DNA from: Azospirillum sp. TSO22-1
Lineage (GTDB): Bacteria > Pseudomonadota > Alphaproteobacteria > Azospirillales > Azospirillaceae
DNA: 40,353 bases
Assembly: GCF_003116015.1 (NCBI RefSeq)
Contig: NZ_LGQZ01000103.1
Location: 1 to 40,353, forward strand
Direction: 5' to 3'
Made by a program: the position numbers and the translations under genes. The notes beneath the pieces were generated by a model. That model was not told the origin of the DNA and searched no databases. It worked only from the letters and a program-made list of their open reading frames with translations. Below, one piece after another: positions 15,231-24,309 of this stretch; position 1 is the stretch's first letter, and each line of letters begins with the position of its first letter.

Positions 15231-16106
15231 TTACTTCCAGTCGCGATGGGGCTCCACCTCGCCGGGGCCGCCGGGCAGCCCGAAATCGACGAGCCGGAGG
15301 TGCTCCAGGCGCGACAGGTCGGCGATGGGCTGGACACGGACGCCGCGCTCGCCGACGGAGGCGACGACGCCGATGGGGATGCCGGGCGGATAGGCGCCGC
15401 CATGCCCCGAGGTGACCACCCGCTCGCCCACCGTCGCCACCGCGTCGGGCGGCAGGTAGATGAGCTTCGGCTGGTCGGAGTTGTCGCCCGCCAGCAGCGC
15501 GCGCTGGCGCGAGCTTTCCAGCACCACCGGAACGCGGGCGTTGATGTCGGTGATCAGCAGCACGCGCGACGACCACTCGCCCACCTCGACCACGCGGCCG
15601 ACCATGCCGGAGCCGGCCAGCGCCGCCTGCCCCTTGCGCACCCCGTCGCGCCTGCCGGCGGTGACCACCAGCGTGCGGAAGAAGGTGGCGCCGGGCGCCG
15701 CGATGACGCGCGCGGTGATGTAGGAGGCCGCCGGGTCCGGCTTGTAGCGCAGGACCGAGCGCAAGCTGTTGTTCTCCGCCTCCAGCCGCAGCGCCGCCTG
15801 GCGCCACTGCGTCAGGCGGGCGTTCTCCGCCTTGAGGCGCTGGTTCTCCTCGTAGACGTTCTGCACATCGACGACGGATTCGATGACGCGGGCGGCGGTG
15901 GCGGCGGGGCGCGACAGGGCGTCGAGGATCGGCGCGAAGGCGTCGGTGACGCGCGAACGCGCCGTATCGACGAAGGCCGGATCGACCTTGCCCACCATCA
16001 TCAGTGCGACCGAGGCGGCGACCAGCAGAAGGAACGAGAATCGCTGGGCGAGCGCCCGCAACGGCGCGGCAAGGCGAACGACGGATCCGGAGGTTCGCGG
16101 CTTCAC
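15231..16106 (-). CDS. mreC: rod shape-determining protein MreC
   Basis: MreC is a bitopic inner-membrane protein whose periplasmic part activates PBP2. The 291-residue product has one N-terminal membrane segment (FLLLVAASVALMMVGKV, about 26-42). A coiled coil follows (VYEENQRLKAENARLTQW), then the beta-rich periplasmic core with VTAGRRDGVRKGQAAL and AGSGMVGRVVEVGEWSSRVL. The start is GTG at 16106. It is 107 bp downstream of mreB. Confidence 0.96.
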   Translation of the reverse strand: MKPRTSGSVVRLAAPLRALAQRFSFLLLVAASVALMMVGKVDPAFVDTARSRVTDAFAPILDALSRPAATAARVIESVVDVQNVYEENQRLKAENARLTQWRQAALRLEAENNSLRSVLRYKPDPAASYITARVIAAPGATFFRTLVVTAGRRDGVRKGQAALAGSGMVGRVVEVGEWSSRVLLITDINARVPVVLESSRQRALLAGDNSDQPKLIYLPPDAVATVGERVVTSGHGGAYPPGIPIGVVASVGERGVRVQPIADLSRLEHLRLVDFGLPGGPGEVEPHRDWK

Positions 16107-16213
16107 AGGATCATCCCGTCCAGGAAGGCTGGCGCCACGCGCCCCGTTGGCTTCGTCCCGATGCGTTTCAGGCGAATCACGGGGCCCGCGGTATCCATTC
16201 GAGGATTACACGA

Positions 16214-17254
16214 TCAGTAAGCGCTGACCAAGACGTTTCGCAGCGTCTTCATCTCTTCCAGGGCGCGGCCTGTGCCCAGCGCGACACACGAAAGCGGATC
16301 GTCGGCGATGGAGACCGGCAACCCCGTGGCGTGCCGCAGCACGAAGTCCAGGTTGCCGAGCAGGGCACCGCCGCCGGTGAGCACGATGCCCTTGTCGACG
16401 ATGTCGGCCGCCAGCTCCGGCGCGGTGTGCTCGAGCGCCACCTTGACCGCCTCGACGATGGCCGAGACCGGCTCGGCCAGGGACTCGGCGATCTGCCGCT
16501 CGGAGATGATCAGCTCCTTCGGCACGCCGTTCATCAGGTCGCGGCCCTTGATCTCCAGGATGCGGCCCTCGCCGTCCTCCGGCGGGCAGGCGGAGCCGAT
16601 CTCCTTCTTGATGCGCTCGGCCGAGCCCTCGCCGACGAGAAGGTTATGCGTGCGGCGGATGTAGCCGATGATGGCCTCGTCCATCTTGTCGCCGCCGACG
16701 CGCACCGAGCGCGAGTAGACGATGCCGCCCAGCGACAGCACGGCCACCTCGGTGGTGCCGCCGCCGATGTCCACGACCATCGAGCCGGTCGGCTCGGTCA
16801 CCGGCAGCCCGGCGCCGATGGCGGCGGCCATGGGCTCCTCGATGAGGAAGACCCGGCGCGCGCCGGCAGCCTCGGCCGACTCCTGGATGGCCCGGCGCTC
16901 GACCGCGGTGGAGCCCGACGGCACGCAGATGATGACCTGCGGGCTGGCAAAGCTGCGGCGGTTGTGCACCTTGCGGATGAAGTGCTTGATCATCTCCTCG
17001 GCGACTTCGAAGTCGGCGATGACGCCGTCGCGCAAGGGGCGGATGGCCTGGATGTTGCCGGGCGTGCGGCCCAGCATCATCTTGGCCTCGTCGCCGACGG
17101 CCAGCACCTGCTTCTTGCCGCGGACGTTGGCGATGGCCACGACCGACGGCTCGTTCAGCACGATGCCGCGGCCCTTCACGTAGACCAGGGTGTTGGCCGT
17201 CCCCAGATCGATCGCCATGTCGGCGGACAGGACGCCGAGAAGTTTGGAAAGCAT
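16214..17254 (-). CDS. mreB: rod shape-determining actin homologue MreB
   Basis: MreB is the bacterial actin that guides cell-wall elongation. The 346-residue product has the actin-fold nucleotide motifs: phosphate 1 DMAIDLGTANTLVYVKGRGI near residue 12, phosphate 2 VDIGGGTTEVAVLS near 160, and the adenosine motif VLTGGGALLGNL near 285. I chose the ATG at 17254, which gives the family start MLSKLLGVLSADMAID. The frame stays open to 17320 but that extension is not conserved in form. It heads the operon mreB-mreC-mreD-mrdA. A CtrA-like box lies in the intergenic region upstream. Confidence 0.97.
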   Translation of the reverse strand: MLSKLLGVLSADMAIDLGTANTLVYVKGRGIVLNEPSVVAIANVRGKKQVLAVGDEAKMMLGRTPGNIQAIRPLRDGVIADFEVAEEMIKHFIRKVHNRRSFASPQVIICVPSGSTAVERRAIQESAEAAGARRVFLIEEPMAAAIGAGLPVTEPTGSMVVDIGGGTTEVAVLSLGGIVYSRSVRVGGDKMDEAIIGYIRRTHNLLVGEGSAERIKKEIGSACPPEDGEGRILEIKGRDLMNGVPKELIISERQIAESLAEPVSAIVEAVKVALEHTAPELAADIVDKGIVLTGGGALLGNLDFVLRHATGLPVSIADDPLSCVALGTGRALEEMKTLRNVLVSAY

Positions 17255-17428
17255 GGACCCGACTACTTCTTCATGCGGTTGAGACGGCCTGGCCGGCATC
17301 GCGGGTCCGAGGAACCGCATCCGCCGCCCGTTGCATAGACGAACACTTGACCGCGCTCAAGCGGAGAGTGCGGGTCGGAGGCCACCGTGCGGCAGGCCCC
17401 GGACGGCCCGAACACTGGCCCAACAGGG

Positions 17429-17443
17429 TTAATTTTTCGTTAT
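17429..17443. promoter_or_regulatory. CtrA-like box between mreB and phoU
   Basis: TTAA-TTTTTCG-TTAT matches TTAA-N7-TTAA at seven of eight positions. It lies in the 338-bp divergent region, 175 bp upstream of mreB and 150 bp upstream of phoU. On the minus strand the same bases include TATAAC, a possible -10 box for mreB. Apart from this short AT-rich patch I see nothing else definite in this intergenic region. Confidence 0.4.
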
Positions 17444-17592
17444 ACCCCGCGCGCCGCGGCCCTGCCTGTTCTAGGGGGAATCGCTGCGGCGCCGCAACGG
17501 CTTTGTCGCGGCGGTGGGCACCTCTGCGCTTATCGGATGTCAAGCGGCGTGCAAACGCGTAAGCTGCGCCGACGCGACCGCCGGAGACCCCC

Positions 17593-18318
17593 ATGACACC
17601 CACCACCCACCGCCACATCGTCACCGCCTATGAAGAGGCGCTGAAGAAGCTGCGCTCGAGCGTGGTGGAGATGGCCGGGGCGGCGGAGACCCAGGTGGAC
17701 GGCGCGCTGGCCTGTCTGGCGCAGCGCGACCCGACCCTGGCCGGCGAGGTGGTGCGCGGCGACGGCCGATTGGACCGCGAGCAGCAGGAGATCGAGGCCG
17801 CCAGCATGCGCCTGCTGGTGCTGCGCCAGCCGGTGGCCGACGACCTGCGCGAGGTGATGGCGGCGCTGAAGATGGCCGGCAGCCTGGAGCGTGTCGGCGA
17901 CCACGCCGCCAACATCGCCAAGCGCTCCTCCGCGCTGCGCGGGCTGCCGGACACGCCGACTCTGGCCGGCCTGCCTGCGCTCGGCCGACTGGTCCGCGAG
18001 CGGCTGGGCACGGTGCTCGATGCCTACGTGGAGGGCGACGCCGAGCGCGCCCTGCAGGTCTGGCGCAACGACGACGAGGTGGACGCGCTGCACTCCAGCG
18101 TCGTGCAGGCGGTGACCCGGGCCGCCGCGGAAGCGCCGGAGCGCTTCCAGGCGCACATGCATCTGCTGTTCATCGCCAAGGGGCTGGAGCGCATCGGCGA
18201 CCATGCCACCAACATCGCTGAGACCGTGTACTTCCTCGTCACCGGCCAGCCACTGTCCGACGAGCGCCCGAAAGCCGACGAGGCGAGCGGCGCATCCCCG
18301 CGCGAATCCCAGCCTTAA
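17593..18318 (+). CDS. phoU: phosphate signalling/transport regulator PhoU
   Basis: PhoU is a cytoplasmic helical protein that restrains the PhoR-PhoB phosphate response when phosphate is plentiful, normally through the PstSCAB transporter. The 241-residue product has the two PhoU repeats, each with the metal-binding signature: LERVGDHAANIAKRS near residue 98 and LERIGDHATNIAETV near 200. Length is typical. The tail after 220 is charged and probably disordered. It stands alone: neither pst nor phoB/phoR genes are adjacent, which is unusual but known for second PhoU copies. Confidence 0.93.
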   Translation: MTPTTHRHIVTAYEEALKKLRSSVVEMAGAAETQVDGALACLAQRDPTLAGEVVRGDGRLDREQQEIEAASMRLLVLRQPVADDLREVMAALKMAGSLERVGDHAANIAKRSSALRGLPDTPTLAGLPALGRLVRERLGTVLDAYVEGDAERALQVWRNDDEVDALHSSVVQAVTRAAAEAPERFQAHMHLLFIAKGLERIGDHATNIAETVYFLVTGQPLSDERPKADEASGASPRESQP

Positions 18319-18432
18319 GTTATAACCCTTTCGGTCGAGGCAACGCCCGGCCCTTGTCGGTTGGGTGATGGAAAATACGTGCTGCGAAGGTTAATTTCAT
18401 ACGAGATGAATTTCCGGAGCCGCACGCACGAC

Positions 18433-18774
18433 ATGTCCAACGACCTCCGCCGCCTGTACGACGCCGTCCGCGAACGCAAAGGCCGCGATCCCTCGGATTC
18501 GCGCACCGCCAAGCTGTTCGCCGCCGGCCCGAAGAAGATCGCCAAGAAGGTTGGCGAGGAGGCGGTGGAGGTGGCGCTGGACGCCATGGCGGAGGACCGC
18601 CAGGGCGTGATCAACGAGAGCGCCGACCTGCTCTACAACATCGCGGTGCTCTGGGCGTCGCTGGACATCCATCCGGATGAGGTGTTCGCCGAACTGCGGC
18701 GACGCGAGAACCTGTACGGCATCGCCGAGAAGCTGCCGAAGCTGGCGGTGGTCGGCGGCCGCGAGGAGAAGTAG
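18433..18774 (+). CDS. hisE: phosphoribosyl-ATP pyrophosphatase-like protein (HisE/MazG fold)
   Basis: HisE hydrolyses phosphoribosyl-ATP to phosphoribosyl-AMP in the second step of histidine synthesis. The 113-residue product has the all-helical core with the metal-binding acidic motifs: AKKVGEEAVEVALDAM (residues about 37-52) and INESADLLYNIAVLW (about 60-74). SRTAKLFAAGPKKI before them is typical of HisE. I chose the ATG at 18433 with GGAG 13 bases upstream. The frame open from 18361 has a non-conserved extension. No other his gene is nearby, so it may be the sole hisE placed apart or a paralogue with another nucleotide substrate. Confidence 0.8.
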   Translation: MSNDLRRLYDAVRERKGRDPSDSRTAKLFAAGPKKIAKKVGEEAVEVALDAMAEDRQGVINESADLLYNIAVLWASLDIHPDEVFAELRRRENLYGIAEKLPKLAVVGGREEK

Positions 18775-18966
18775 ACTCGCCACCCGCGCGAGAATGTTCA
18801 TGAATGCGCAATCCGCCACTCGCATCATGTCGCAGAATCGCGCTTAATTGCGCGGATTATTCCCAGACGACTACAACCCCATCATCCACCCTTCATGCGC
18901 CTTCGCTAACGTACGGGAAGGGAGGCTCCCGCCTTCCCGGAACAATTGCGCAGACAAGGGGGAACC

Positions 18967-19980
18967 ATGACCACATACGCTTCGCCCGTTGCCCTCACCT
19001 TCGAGAGGGCGGACATCGACAACGGCGGCTTCCACCTGAAGGCCAAGGTGGGCGGCGTGGCCGTCAACACCTTCCAGGTGGATACGGGCTCGTCCGGCAT
19101 GGTCATGTCGCAGTCGCTCTTCCCAAGCGATTTCCCCTGGGACACCTATCCGAGCTTCGGCAGCTACACCATCCACTACTACCCCAGCACGATCACCCGC
19201 ACCGGCGTCTGGTACCATCTGCCGGTCGATCTGATCGGCGCCGACGGCACCACGGTCAGTTCGCACGCCATGGTGCTGGTTTGCCCCGACGCCCCCGACA
19301 ACCTCGCCATGATGGGCGTGTCGGCGAAGGGCGAAGCTCCCGCTTACAACGTGTTCCTGCAAGCCAGCGACTCCTCGGGCAACCCGCTGGCACCGGCCTA
19401 TGCGCTGACCCAGACCACGGTCGTCATCGGCCAGACCCACAGCGCCGGCGACGGCTACGCCGGCGCTGCGCTCACCGTCGCCAATCCGCCGATCACCCCG
19501 CTGCCGGCGCAGACCAACACCGTCCCGTTCACCCCGCCGGACGTGCAGGCCTGGAACCCGCCCGCCGTCAACGTCGCCTTCGCCCCGCCGAACGGCGACT
19601 TCGGCACGGCGGTCCCGCTGGCCTTCGAACTCGACACCGGCATCAACCAGTTCCTGGTGGCCTGCCCGCAGAGCGACATCCCGAACGGCTGCCTGGGGCC
19701 GGAGAACGCCAACGACCAGTGGCCGTTCACCCAGAACTCCCGGATCAGCGTCTCCTTCGCGGCCGGGGCCACCGGCGCCGCGCCGGCGCTCGCCTACACG
19801 GTGACCATCGGCGAGAAGCCGGCCAAGGACACGCCGAATCCGGTCGGCGACGTGCTGTACATGGGTCCGCCCACCGGAGACGGCAGCTTCGCCCGCGCCA
19901 ACGTCGGCATCTGCCCGATCAACGCCTGCACCTACCTCTACGACGCCCTGAACGGCTTCCTCGGCTTCAAGCCGCTGTAG
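18967..19980 (+). CDS. candidate pepsin-like (two-lobed) aspartic peptidase, cytosolic
   Basis: The 337-residue product has two DTG motifs: FQVDTGSSGMV (Asp39) and FELDTGINQF (Asp223). They are 184 residues apart, almost the distance between the two catalytic aspartates of pepsin. Each lobe also has the later hydrophobic-hydrophobic-Gly element expected of the fold: LAMMGVS near residue 115 and GFLGFKPL at the very end. SYTIHYYPSTITRTG (about 66-80) could be the active-site flap. There is no signal peptide, so it would be cytosolic, as reported for the few bacterial homologues of the shewasin type. The start has GGGGGAAC upstream. It is monocistronic, ended by a strong terminator. Peptidase activity is inferred. 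Confidence 0.65.
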   Translation: MTTYASPVALTFERADIDNGGFHLKAKVGGVAVNTFQVDTGSSGMVMSQSLFPSDFPWDTYPSFGSYTIHYYPSTITRTGVWYHLPVDLIGADGTTVSSHAMVLVCPDAPDNLAMMGVSAKGEAPAYNVFLQASDSSGNPLAPAYALTQTTVVIGQTHSAGDGYAGAALTVANPPITPLPAQTNTVPFTPPDVQAWNPPAVNVAFAPPNGDFGTAVPLAFELDTGINQFLVACPQSDIPNGCLGPENANDQWPFTQNSRISVSFAAGATGAAPALAYTVTIGEKPAKDTPNPVGDVLYMGPPTGDGSFARANVGICPINACTYLYDALNGFLGFKPL

Positions 19981-19992
19981 CCGCGCAAACAA

Positions 19993-20018
19993 AAAGCGCG
20001 CCCCAAAGGGCGCGCTTT
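19993..20018. terminator. bidirectional terminator between the aspartic peptidase gene and ilvC
   Basis: An 11-bp perfect stem AAAGCGCGCCC / GGGCGCGCTTT with loop CAAA sits between convergent genes. CCGTTT follows on the plus strand and TTGTTT on the minus strand. Confidence 0.9.
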
Positions 20019-20044
20019 CCGTTTCCGGAACCTGCCTTGAAGGC

Positions 20045-21064
20045 TCAGTTCTTGGCCTTGTCGACCAGACGGCGCTCGGCGATCCAGGGCATCATGGCGC
20101 GCAGCTTCTCGCCGACCTGCTCGATCGAGTGCTCGGCGTTGCGGCGGCGGGTCGCCTTGAAGCTCGGCTGGCCGGCTTTGCACTCCAGCATCCAGTCGCG
20201 CACGAAGCGGCCGGTCTGGATGTCCTCCAGGACGCGCTTCATCTCGGCCTTGGTCTCGGCGGTGACGATGCGCGGGCCGGTCTTGTAGTCGCCGTACTCG
20301 GCGGTGTTGGAGATCGAGTAGCGCATGTTGGCCATGCCGCCCTCGTACATCAGGTCGACGATCAGCTTCACCTCGTGCAGGCACTCGAAGTAGGCCATCT
20401 CCGGGGCGTAGCCGGCCTCGGTCAGCGTCTCGTAGCCGGCCTTGATCAGCTCCGTCAGGCCGCCGCAGAGCACGGCCTGCTCGCCGAACAGATCCGTCTC
20501 GCACTCTTCCTTGAAGGTGGTCTCGATGATGCCGGCGCGACCGCCGCCCACCGCCGAGGCGTAGGACAGCGCGATGTCCAGCGCGTTGCCCGAGGCGTTC
20601 TGGTGCACCGCCACCAGGCAGGGCACGCCGCCGCCGCGCTGGTACTCGCCGCGCACGGTGTGGCCGGGGCCCTTCGGGGCGATCATGAACACGTCGAGGT
20701 CGGCGCGCGGCTCGATCAGGTTGAAGTGCACGTTCAGGCCGTGCGCGAACACCAGCGAGGCGCCCTGCTTCAGGTTCTTGGCGAGATCGTCGCGGTACAG
20801 GTCGGCCTGCAGCTCGTCGGGGGTGAGGATCATCACCACGTCGGCCCACGCCGCGGCCTCGGCCGGCGCCATGACCGTGAAGCCGGCGCCTTCGGCCTTC
20901 TTGACCGTGGCCGAGCCCGGACGCAGCGCCACGCGGACGTCCTTGACGCCGCTGTCGCGCAGGTTGTTGGCGTGGGCGTGGCCCTGGCTGCCATAGCCGA
21001 CGATGACGACCTTCTTGCCCTTGATCAGGTTCACGTCGGCATCACGATCGTAGTAGACGCGCAT
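20045..21064 (-). CDS. ilvC: ketol-acid reductoisomerase
   Basis: IlvC converts acetolactate (or acetohydroxybutyrate) to the dihydroxy acid with NADPH and magnesium, the second shared step of valine, leucine and isoleucine synthesis. The 339-residue product is the short class I form. It begins MRVYYDRDADVNLIKGKKV and has the dinucleotide loop GYGSQGHAHANNL near residue 25. FMIAPKGPGHTVR follows near residue 130, and the C-terminal knotted domain has metal-binding FGEQAVLCGG and FECLHEVKLIVDLMYEGG. It is the last gene of ilvI-ilvH-ilvC, 118 bp after ilvH. Confidence 0.98.
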   Translation of the reverse strand: MRVYYDRDADVNLIKGKKVVIVGYGSQGHAHANNLRDSGVKDVRVALRPGSATVKKAEGAGFTVMAPAEAAAWADVVMILTPDELQADLYRDDLAKNLKQGASLVFAHGLNVHFNLIEPRADLDVFMIAPKGPGHTVRGEYQRGGGVPCLVAVHQNASGNALDIALSYASAVGGGRAGIIETTFKEECETDLFGEQAVLCGGLTELIKAGYETLTEAGYAPEMAYFECLHEVKLIVDLMYEGGMANMRYSISNTAEYGDYKTGPRIVTAETKAEMKRVLEDIQTGRFVRDWMLECKAGQPSFKATRRRNAEHSIEQVGEKLRAMMPWIAERRLVDKAKN

Positions 21065-21182
21065 GGGATGATTCCTTGGTCTCGCGAATGTTGGTGCTGC
21101 CCGCAGCTGCGGGCCGATTACTCCACCGGCGGCGGCGCCGCGTCAAGCGACTCCGCCGCCGGTGGTGGGAAAGTTCCGTCCG

Positions 21183-21689
21183 TCAGAAACCCGCCGCGCC
21201 CTTGGACATGGCGAGCACGCCGGTGCGGCTGGTCTCCACCATGCCGAGCTGGCTCATCAGCGCGATGAACTCCTCGACGTGGTCGGTGGTGCCGGTCAGC
21301 TCGAAGATGAACGACGACAGCGTCGCGTCCACCACGTTGGCCTTGTAGATGTCGGCCAGACGCAGCGCCTCGATGCGCTTGTCGCCGGTGCCGGCGACCT
21401 TGATCAGCGCCAGCTCGCGCTCGACGCGCGGGCCGTCGTCGGTGAGGTCGCGCACCTTGTGCACCGGCACGAGGCGGTCGAGCTGCGCCTTGATCTGCTC
21501 GACGATCATCCGCGTGCCCGAGGTGACCAGCGTGATGCGCGAGGTGTGGCCGGTGTTGTCCACCTCGGCCACCGTCAGGCTCTCGATGTTGTAGCCGCGG
21601 CCCGAGAACAGGCCGATGACGCGGGCGAGAACGCCCGGCTCGTTGTCCACCAGCACGGCGATGGTGTGCTTTTCGATCTTCTCTTCCAT
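21183..21689 (-). CDS. ilvH: acetolactate synthase small (regulatory) subunit
   Basis: The small subunit activates the synthase and carries valine feedback inhibition. The 168-residue product has the N-terminal ACT domain: HTIAVLVDNEPGVLARVIGL then FSGRGYNIESLTV, the region that binds valine. The C-terminal domain includes ELALIKVAGTG and the ending GVLAMSKG. I chose the ATG at 21689; a TTG at 21707 also keeps the frame. It follows ilvI by 34 bp. Confidence 0.96.
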   Translation of the reverse strand: MEEKIEKHTIAVLVDNEPGVLARVIGLFSGRGYNIESLTVAEVDNTGHTSRITLVTSGTRMIVEQIKAQLDRLVPVHKVRDLTDDGPRVERELALIKVAGTGDKRIEALRLADIYKANVVDATLSSFIFELTGTTDHVEEFIALMSQLGMVETSRTGVLAMSKGAAGF

Positions 21690-21723
21690 GACCCGGAACT
21701 CCGCCAAGCTCAGTGGTTCTTGC

Positions 21724-23487
<1,764 letters not shown>

Positions 23488-23565
23488 GGTTCGACCTTTT
23501 TGCTGGCGCCCCCGGACGGGGCGTCGTTCGCTCGTTCCCCGCCGCGGCGCCCTGCCCTTCCAGGC

Positions 23566-23604
23566 AAAAACAAGGGGTTACCCCTCCCGCACCGCAACCG
23601 GGAG
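23566..23604 (-). promoter_or_regulatory. possible attenuator in the ilvI leader
   Basis: On the minus strand CTCCCG...CGGGAG (23584-23604) forms one hairpin. AGGGG-TAA-CCCCT (23573-23585) followed by TGTTTTTG forms a second, terminator-like one. The two share two bases and so compete. A short Leu/Val-containing frame (TTG start at 23610, LPLPVAV) runs through the first hairpin. The stem is weak, so this is only a candidate. Confidence 0.3.
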
Positions 23605-23610
23605 CGGCAA

Positions 23611-23638
23611 GCTAGACAAAACCGGTGTGGAAGGTCAA
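23611..23638 (-). promoter_or_regulatory. possible ilvI promoter
   Basis: On the minus strand TTGACC is 16 bp from TCTAGC, about 125 bp before the ilvI ATG. If used, it would start transcription at or after the leader frame described nearby, so promoter and attenuator calls are partly in conflict. Confidence 0.35.
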
Positions 23639-23863
23639 CCCATTTTGCGAAGTTTCGTAAAGCTTTTTTGCCGCAGCTTTTCCGAATATTGCGCGCAGCC
23701 GCATGGCTGGCATGCAAAGTGACGATCGAGACCGACGTGCGGCCGTCCGCCCTCGGTATGTCCGACCCGCCCCGGCTTGACGCCGCCACGCCGCGCTTCC
23801 CATCATGGGAGCGGCCAGCCGTGCTCCCGGCCGGGCGAAGGGATGTTCGGGAAGGATGTGGCC

Positions 23864-24274
23864 ATGTCGACGACCTATGCCTGGTCTGCGGCCTACGAGA
23901 TCGACCAGGGCGTGATCGACGCTCAGCACCGCCAGCTGCTGGAACTGGCCAACCTCGTGCGCATGGCCGTGCACGGGCAGCGCGGCGACGAGGTGCTGAG
24001 GGTGCTCGGCGAAAGCTTCGCTGCGCTGGAGCGGGAGGCGCTCCACCACTTCGAGACGGAGGAGGCGGAGCTGGAGCGGCTCGGCAGCCCGCTGCTGGAG
24101 GAGCACCGGCGCCTGCACGCGCAGATCATCCGCGAGGCGCGCGCCATCCACCAGGACATCATGAAGGGCTATCCGGCCGATCTGGCGGGCACCGTCGAGG
24201 TGTGGATGCTGGACCGCCTGATCACCCACATCGTCCGCGACGACCGGGCCGCGTTCGACGCGGTCAGAAAATAG
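23864..24274 (+). CDS. bacteriohemerythrin
   Basis: Hemerythrins bind oxygen reversibly at a non-heme di-iron centre in a four-helix bundle. The 136-residue product has all seven iron ligands in order: His in IDAQHRQL, HxxxE in HHFETEE, HxxxH in EEHRRLHAQ and HxxxxD in THIVRDD. It has no sensory or effector domain, so it is a free cytoplasmic oxygen carrier, plausible in a microaerophile. I chose the ATG at 23864 with GGAAGGA upstream; another in-frame ATG is at 23846. It converges on the aminotransferase gene. Confidence 0.93.
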   Translation: MSTTYAWSAAYEIDQGVIDAQHRQLLELANLVRMAVHGQRGDEVLRVLGESFAALEREALHHFETEEAELERLGSPLLEEHRRLHAQIIREARAIHQDIMKGYPADLAGTVEVWMLDRLITHIVRDDRAAFDAVRK

Positions 24275-24303
24275 GCCCCTCATCCCTTTGCGGGAGAGGG
24301 GCC
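24274..24303. terminator. hairpin between convergent hemerythrin and aminotransferase genes
   Basis: Stem GGCCCCTC / GAGGGGCC encloses a 14-nt loop and begins at the last base of the hemerythrin stop. No clear T run. The sequence resembles one half of the CCCCTC..GAGGGG repeats seen elsewhere. Confidence 0.5.
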
Positions 24304-24309
24304 CGGCGA

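Noticed and set aside
18319..18432. Imperfect inverted repeat AATTTCAT..ATGAATT before hisE as an operator
   Set aside because: The repeat is short and imperfect in an AT-rich patch; without other copies it cannot be told from chance.
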